Program-made: the position numbers and the translations under genes
Part shown: one piece after another, positions 4,810 to 7,599 of the stretch
Layout of the letters: each line of letters begins with the position of its first letter
How positions within the stretch are numbered: position 1 is the stretch's first letter
Source: Pseudobdellovibrionaceae bacterium
Lineage (GTDB): Bacteria > Bdellovibrionota > Bdellovibrionia > Bdellovibrionales > Bdellovibrionaceae
Assembly (NCBI GenBank): GCA_947374445.1
Contig: CANCBY010000115.1
Span: 1-7,599 of the forward strand
Direction of reading: 5' to 3'
DNA: 7,599 nucleotides
The notes under the pieces: generated by a model
Told to the model about the DNA's origin: nothing
Seen by the model: the letters and a program-made list of their open reading frames with translations, nothing else
Database searches by the model: none

Positions 4810-6891
4810 GTGTTCAAAAAGCTCATGAAATCCTCAGCACTAATCTTAATCCCCGCGCTTTTTTGGCTGGGTTATATGCTGACCTACGTCTTTCAAGGAT
4901 TTTCATCATTTCACGCCATCTCCAAAAACGAAATCGACCAAAAAGTCGGACAAATGAAGTTTGTCGAAAAGCACGCACAAACAATTCTCATGACCGAAGA
5001 CCTGCAAGCGCTGTCAGATTATCTCAACGAAGCCCTGCAACTGCATTTTATTGACTACGCCATTTTGAAAAAAAATAACGAAAGACTCTATACCAATTTC
5101 AATATTAAAAAATTAGAAAAAATCGAACTCGACAGCTTTCCGAGCCAAGACAACGTCTTTATTACTCGTGATGATACCGTCCTACGAACTCGCATCTTAG
5201 ACTATGAAATGCTGATCGGCCTTAAGACAAACGCTCTAAGTCTAACCTTTGAACTGATCAATAATCTTAAATCCACAATCCTCTTAGACATCGCCACCGT
5301 AACCACAATGGTGTTGCTCATCACCTGGCTGATTCTTAAAGACGTGATATCACTCACCCGTCTGCTAGAGCACGGAGCTGTTTCCGCAAATCTTGCCAAT
5401 CGCCTCTCGAGCCGACTGAGCTTTTCTCGCGAAGGCGATACACTCCTACGCTCGACTCTTGCCTTTGATCACAACCTCAAAAAAACCCAAAGCGCTCAAG
5501 AGAAACTGGCCAGCACCACAAGCCCCGCGGTGCTCTACGAAATTCAAAGAGGCACAGCCCTTGGCACCCGCTTTGAAGCCTTGGTTATCAGATTGGACCT
5601 CAATAACTACACTCAATTTTTCGTGAGCAGCTCGCAGCCAATCTTAGAGCAATTCCTATCGCGCTTTTTTTCAGCATCAGCAGAAATCATCGCGCGCTAC
5701 AACGGATTGATTTACCAGCACGTGGGCGACGAAATTATTTTTCACTTGAAAGAGACCGACAGCCCAAAAGCGATCTTGGCGGTTGGCTGCATACGCTCGC
5801 TGTTCGCAGAAGCTCAGCAAATAAATCAAGATTTGAATCTGCAAGACACCCAAAAATTCACTCTCAAGTCTTGCATGAGCCGGGGCGAGCTGCGCTTTCA
5901 TCAGCTACACAAAGATCATGGATTTTTGGGAGTCCCGCTGATTGAATCGGCAAGAATTTTAAGTGTGGTTAAAAACAAAGAAAAAAACACCCTTGTCTTA
6001 CCAGAAGACCTTGCTCTACAAGCCCTCATGATAGGCGAAGTCACGGCCACTCACCTGCATTCGCTCAAAGGTCTTGATACAGATATCAAAATTCAAGAAT
6101 TTAATATTTCGCAGCCCTTAAACCATTTCTTAGAGGCAAAAAACTGGACAGCGATTGAGTCCTTCCGCACGGAGTCTGACTTTCGCCAAATGATTACCTG
6201 GGCTCGCAGCCAATGGAAAAAAAGTGACATTGAAACTCTCCGTCAAGTTTTGCTCTTCGTACAACGAGTGAGTATCAGCACCTGCGACGATAAGACAATT
6301 GATCTCATTTTTGATTGCATCACTGACTGCTACCAAAATCTAAGCCCCACCTCTGCGCAAAACTCAAAAGACTTTGCCTCTGCTATGTGGCTGAGCCTTG
6401 CCGTCAGCTATATTCCGTCTGATCGCAAAGACTCCAGGTTGATTGAGCTCTTTACAAAATATCTTGAACACCACGATACCCGCGTGCAAGCACATGCAGT
6501 GGCCGGACTTTCGCGCTGGGGGCAGAGCATTCCGGGTCTTGAAAAACGAATCAGTAAAACCAATGGCAGACTTTGGGCCGAAGTGGTTTTTGCTCTGGCT
6601 AAAGTGGACTTTAATAGCGCGCTCTATCAGACAATTGTACTTCATAAAAATCCAAATTCTTCTGAGAGCCTCAAGAGATCAGAGTTTGTCTCGAGACAAA
6701 TCCTCTCGCACTATTACACTCACGATCCGATCCAATTAGAGAGCAACCCACATTTGCGAGCTTTGACTGAGGTACATCCCGAAGTGCTAGCGAAGCTCAT
6801 GGAATTCGATGAATACCAACAAAAGAAAACTTCTAATTTAAATTCTCATATCAAGCAAAATCCAAGCAAATCAAATAAAGGTGCCGCATGA
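4810..6891 (+). CDS. Two-TM class III adenylate/guanylate cyclase-like protein with C-terminal HEAT-like repeats
   Basis: Predicted to make a cyclic nucleotide from ATP or GTP at the inner membrane. TM1 is about residues 9-29, an extracytoplasmic sensor about 30-154, and TM2 about 155-177, then a linker and a class III catalytic domain at about 240-435. Both metal-binding Asp residues are visible: Asp263 in RLDLNNYT and Asp307 in HVGDEIIF. Arg382 in LIESARI matches the transition-state Arg. The usual purine-recognising Lys three residues before the GD glycine is Gln303, and the usual Asn four before the Arg is Ile378, so specificity or activity may differ. SLKGLDTDIKIQEF (about 418-431) matches the typical cyclase domain end. 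Residues about 455-665 are helical, with HEAT-like units such as DTRVQAHAVAGLSRWG (556-571) and RLWAEVVFALAKVD (587-600). The start is GTG at 4810 or ATG at 4825, neither with a strong ribosome site. It overlaps the next gene by ATGA. No recognised gene symbol. Confidence 0.88.
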   Translation: MFKKLMKSSALILIPALFWLGYMLTYVFQGFSSFHAISKNEIDQKVGQMKFVEKHAQTILMTEDLQALSDYLNEALQLHFIDYAILKKNNERLYTNFNIKKLEKIELDSFPSQDNVFITRDDTVLRTRILDYEMLIGLKTNALSLTFELINNLKSTILLDIATVTTMVLLITWLILKDVISLTRLLEHGAVSANLANRLSSRLSFSREGDTLLRSTLAFDHNLKKTQSAQEKLASTTSPAVLYEIQRGTALGTRFEALVIRLDLNNYTQFFVSSSQPILEQFLSRFFSASAEIIARYNGLIYQHVGDEIIFHLKETDSPKAILAVGCIRSLFAEAQQINQDLNLQDTQKFTLKSCMSRGELRFHQLHKDHGFLGVPLIESARILSVVKNKEKNTLVLPEDLALQALMIGEVTATHLHSLKGLDTDIKIQEFNISQPLNHFLEAKNWTAIESFRTESDFRQMITWARSQWKKSDIETLRQVLLFVQRVSISTCDDKTIDLIFDCITDCYQNLSPTSAQNSKDFASAMWLSLAVSYIPSDRKDSRLIELFTKYLEHHDTRVQAHAVAGLSRWGQSIPGLEKRISKTNGRLWAEVVFALAKVDFNSALYQTIVLHKNPNSSESLKRSEFVSRQILSHYYTHDPIQLESNPHLRALTEVHPEVLAKLMEFDEYQQKKTSNLNSHIKQNPSKSNKGAA
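6888..6891 (+). other. ATGA stop-start overlap, cyclase to CNB gene
   Basis: The TGA stop of the cyclase (6889-6891) overlaps the ATG of the next gene (6888-6890). Such overlaps usually mean co-transcription and translational coupling. An AAAGGTG stretch (6877-6883) lies 4 nt before the ATG and can serve as its ribosome site. Confidence 0.85.
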
Positions 6892-7599
6892 AAATTGAAC
6901 AGCAAAAATTGCAAATCAAACACGTCGACCTTGGACCACTCACAGAGCTGCAAAATCTGTATTACAGTTTTTTACGTTCAGGGCTCACTATCGAAGGCCT
7001 GGCTGATCACTATCTAAAATTGGGCTGGCTCTTAAGCTTCACCGATCTTTATGACTTGCTAAAAAAGCTGCACGCAAAACAAGCCTTACTCAACCCAGAG
7101 TTCGCTGAAATTTTCGATGAAAAACCTACTGAGTCACTTCTAAGCCAATGGAAAGAGTGGCTCTCACCGACAGCGCTCACGACCCCAGATCTTTCTGACC
7201 TGCCTTTTTTTAGAACGCTCGAGCCAGAATTACTAAAAACATTTCAGCAAAAAGCACAAGTGTTTAAACTAGCTCCCCGCACTCGCCTGTGCCGGATTGG
7301 CGAAGTCAAACGAGACTTGTTTGTATCGCTTGATGGAGCCATTGATGTTTACAAAGAGAGCAGCGATGCCAAATTAAAATGGGTGACATCGATTGCTCCC
7401 AAAAGTCTCTTTGGCGAAGTTTCGTTTTTTTTAGGTCAGCCGCGCACGGCTGAAGTCGTGACTCGAACCGAAACTACGATCGTTCGCATTCGCTTTGATG
7501 AGACCTTTCAGCAATTGATTGATGCTCAAGGGGCCGAGTCGGTGATGCGTCGTTTTTGGCTGATCCATGCTCTGAATGCTTCAAGCTTATTTTCAAATC
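6888..7599 (+). CDS. Cyclic-nucleotide-binding (CNB) domain protein, 3'-truncated by window edge
   Basis: Open from ATG 6888 to the right edge with 237 full codons and no stop. Residues about 100-215 form a CNB domain. The phosphate-binding cassette reads FGEVSFFLGQPRTAEV (175-190), with Glu177 for the ribose hydroxyl and Arg186 for the cyclic phosphate, so ligand binding is likely. The residue after Arg is Thr187; in eukaryotic kinases Thr or Ser there favours cGMP, but bacterial proteins do not follow this strictly. Residues 1-98 are helical; GLTIEGLADHYLKLGW (32-47) followed by a helical FTDLYDLLKKLHAKQALLN resembles a small winged-helix or PqqD-like fold, a weak visual call. No signal peptide or membrane segment appears, so it is probably cytosolic at least here. 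The end, RRFWLIHALNASSLFSN (221-237), looks like the entry of a second CNB domain, which would lie outside the window. Its overlap with the cyclase gene suggests it reads that enzyme's product. Confidence 0.9.
   Translation, partial: MKIEQQKLQIKHVDLGPLTELQNLYYSFLRSGLTIEGLADHYLKLGWLLSFTDLYDLLKKLHAKQALLNPEFAEIFDEKPTESLLSQWKEWLSPTALTTPDLSDLPFFRTLEPELLKTFQQKAQVFKLAPRTRLCRIGEVKRDLFVSLDGAIDVYKESSDAKLKWVTSIAPKSLFGEVSFFLGQPRTAEVVTRTETTIVRIRFDETFQQLIDAQGAESVMRRFWLIHALNASSLFSN

Noticed and set aside
5563..5577. Short similarity CAC(C/T)CGCTTTGAAG between 4227-4240 and this site
   Set aside because: It is 14 bp with one mismatch, inside two unrelated coding frames, and compatible with chance.

Overview
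The window holds five protein genes, two of them cut by the window edges. It has no tRNA, rRNA, CRISPR array or insertion sequence that I can see. Moderate-to-low GC, a histidine kinase with an H-box of the type SHDIRSPL, an exported papain-like protease, and a membrane cyclase next to a cyclic-nucleotide-binding protein all suggest a predatory or free-living Gram-negative bacterium of the Bdellovibrionota (Bdellovibrio/Bacteriovorax-like). That placement is inference from gene style; no marker gene is present to prove it.

Layout. (1) 2-1363 (+): a membrane sensor histidine kinase, open at the left edge. (2) 1384-1812 and 1821-2924 (-): a two-gene unit read from right to left, with an exported C1A (papain-type) cysteine protease first and then, 8 bp later, a small exported protein with six cysteines. 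It converges on the kinase with only 20 bp between stop codons. (3) 2925-3032: a short divergent intergenic region. Its protease side carries a good sigma70-like promoter, and a perfect 10-bp inverted repeat runs from the promoter spacer into the protease start codon. (4) 3033-7599 (+): an unrecognised exported 579-residue protein, then a two-TM class III nucleotidyl cyclase with C-terminal HEAT-like helices, then (ATGA overlap) a cyclic-nucleotide-binding protein that runs off the right edge.

How the genes may work together. The cyclase and the CNB protein look like a translationally coupled producer-receiver pair for a cyclic nucleotide. The cyclase keeps both metal-binding Asp residues but has non-canonical residues at the usual purine-recognition Lys and transition-state Asn positions, so its product and even its activity are open. 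The 579-residue exported protein sits 37 bp upstream on the same strand and may share their transcript. The protease and the small Cys-rich protein probably act together outside the cytoplasm; an enzyme-inhibitor or enzyme-chaperone relation is a reasonable guess. The histidine kinase has no response regulator in view.

The parts most worth a second look are the inverted repeat over the protease start, the protease/small-protein pair, the atypical cyclase with its coupled CNB partner, and the unrecognised 579-residue protein.
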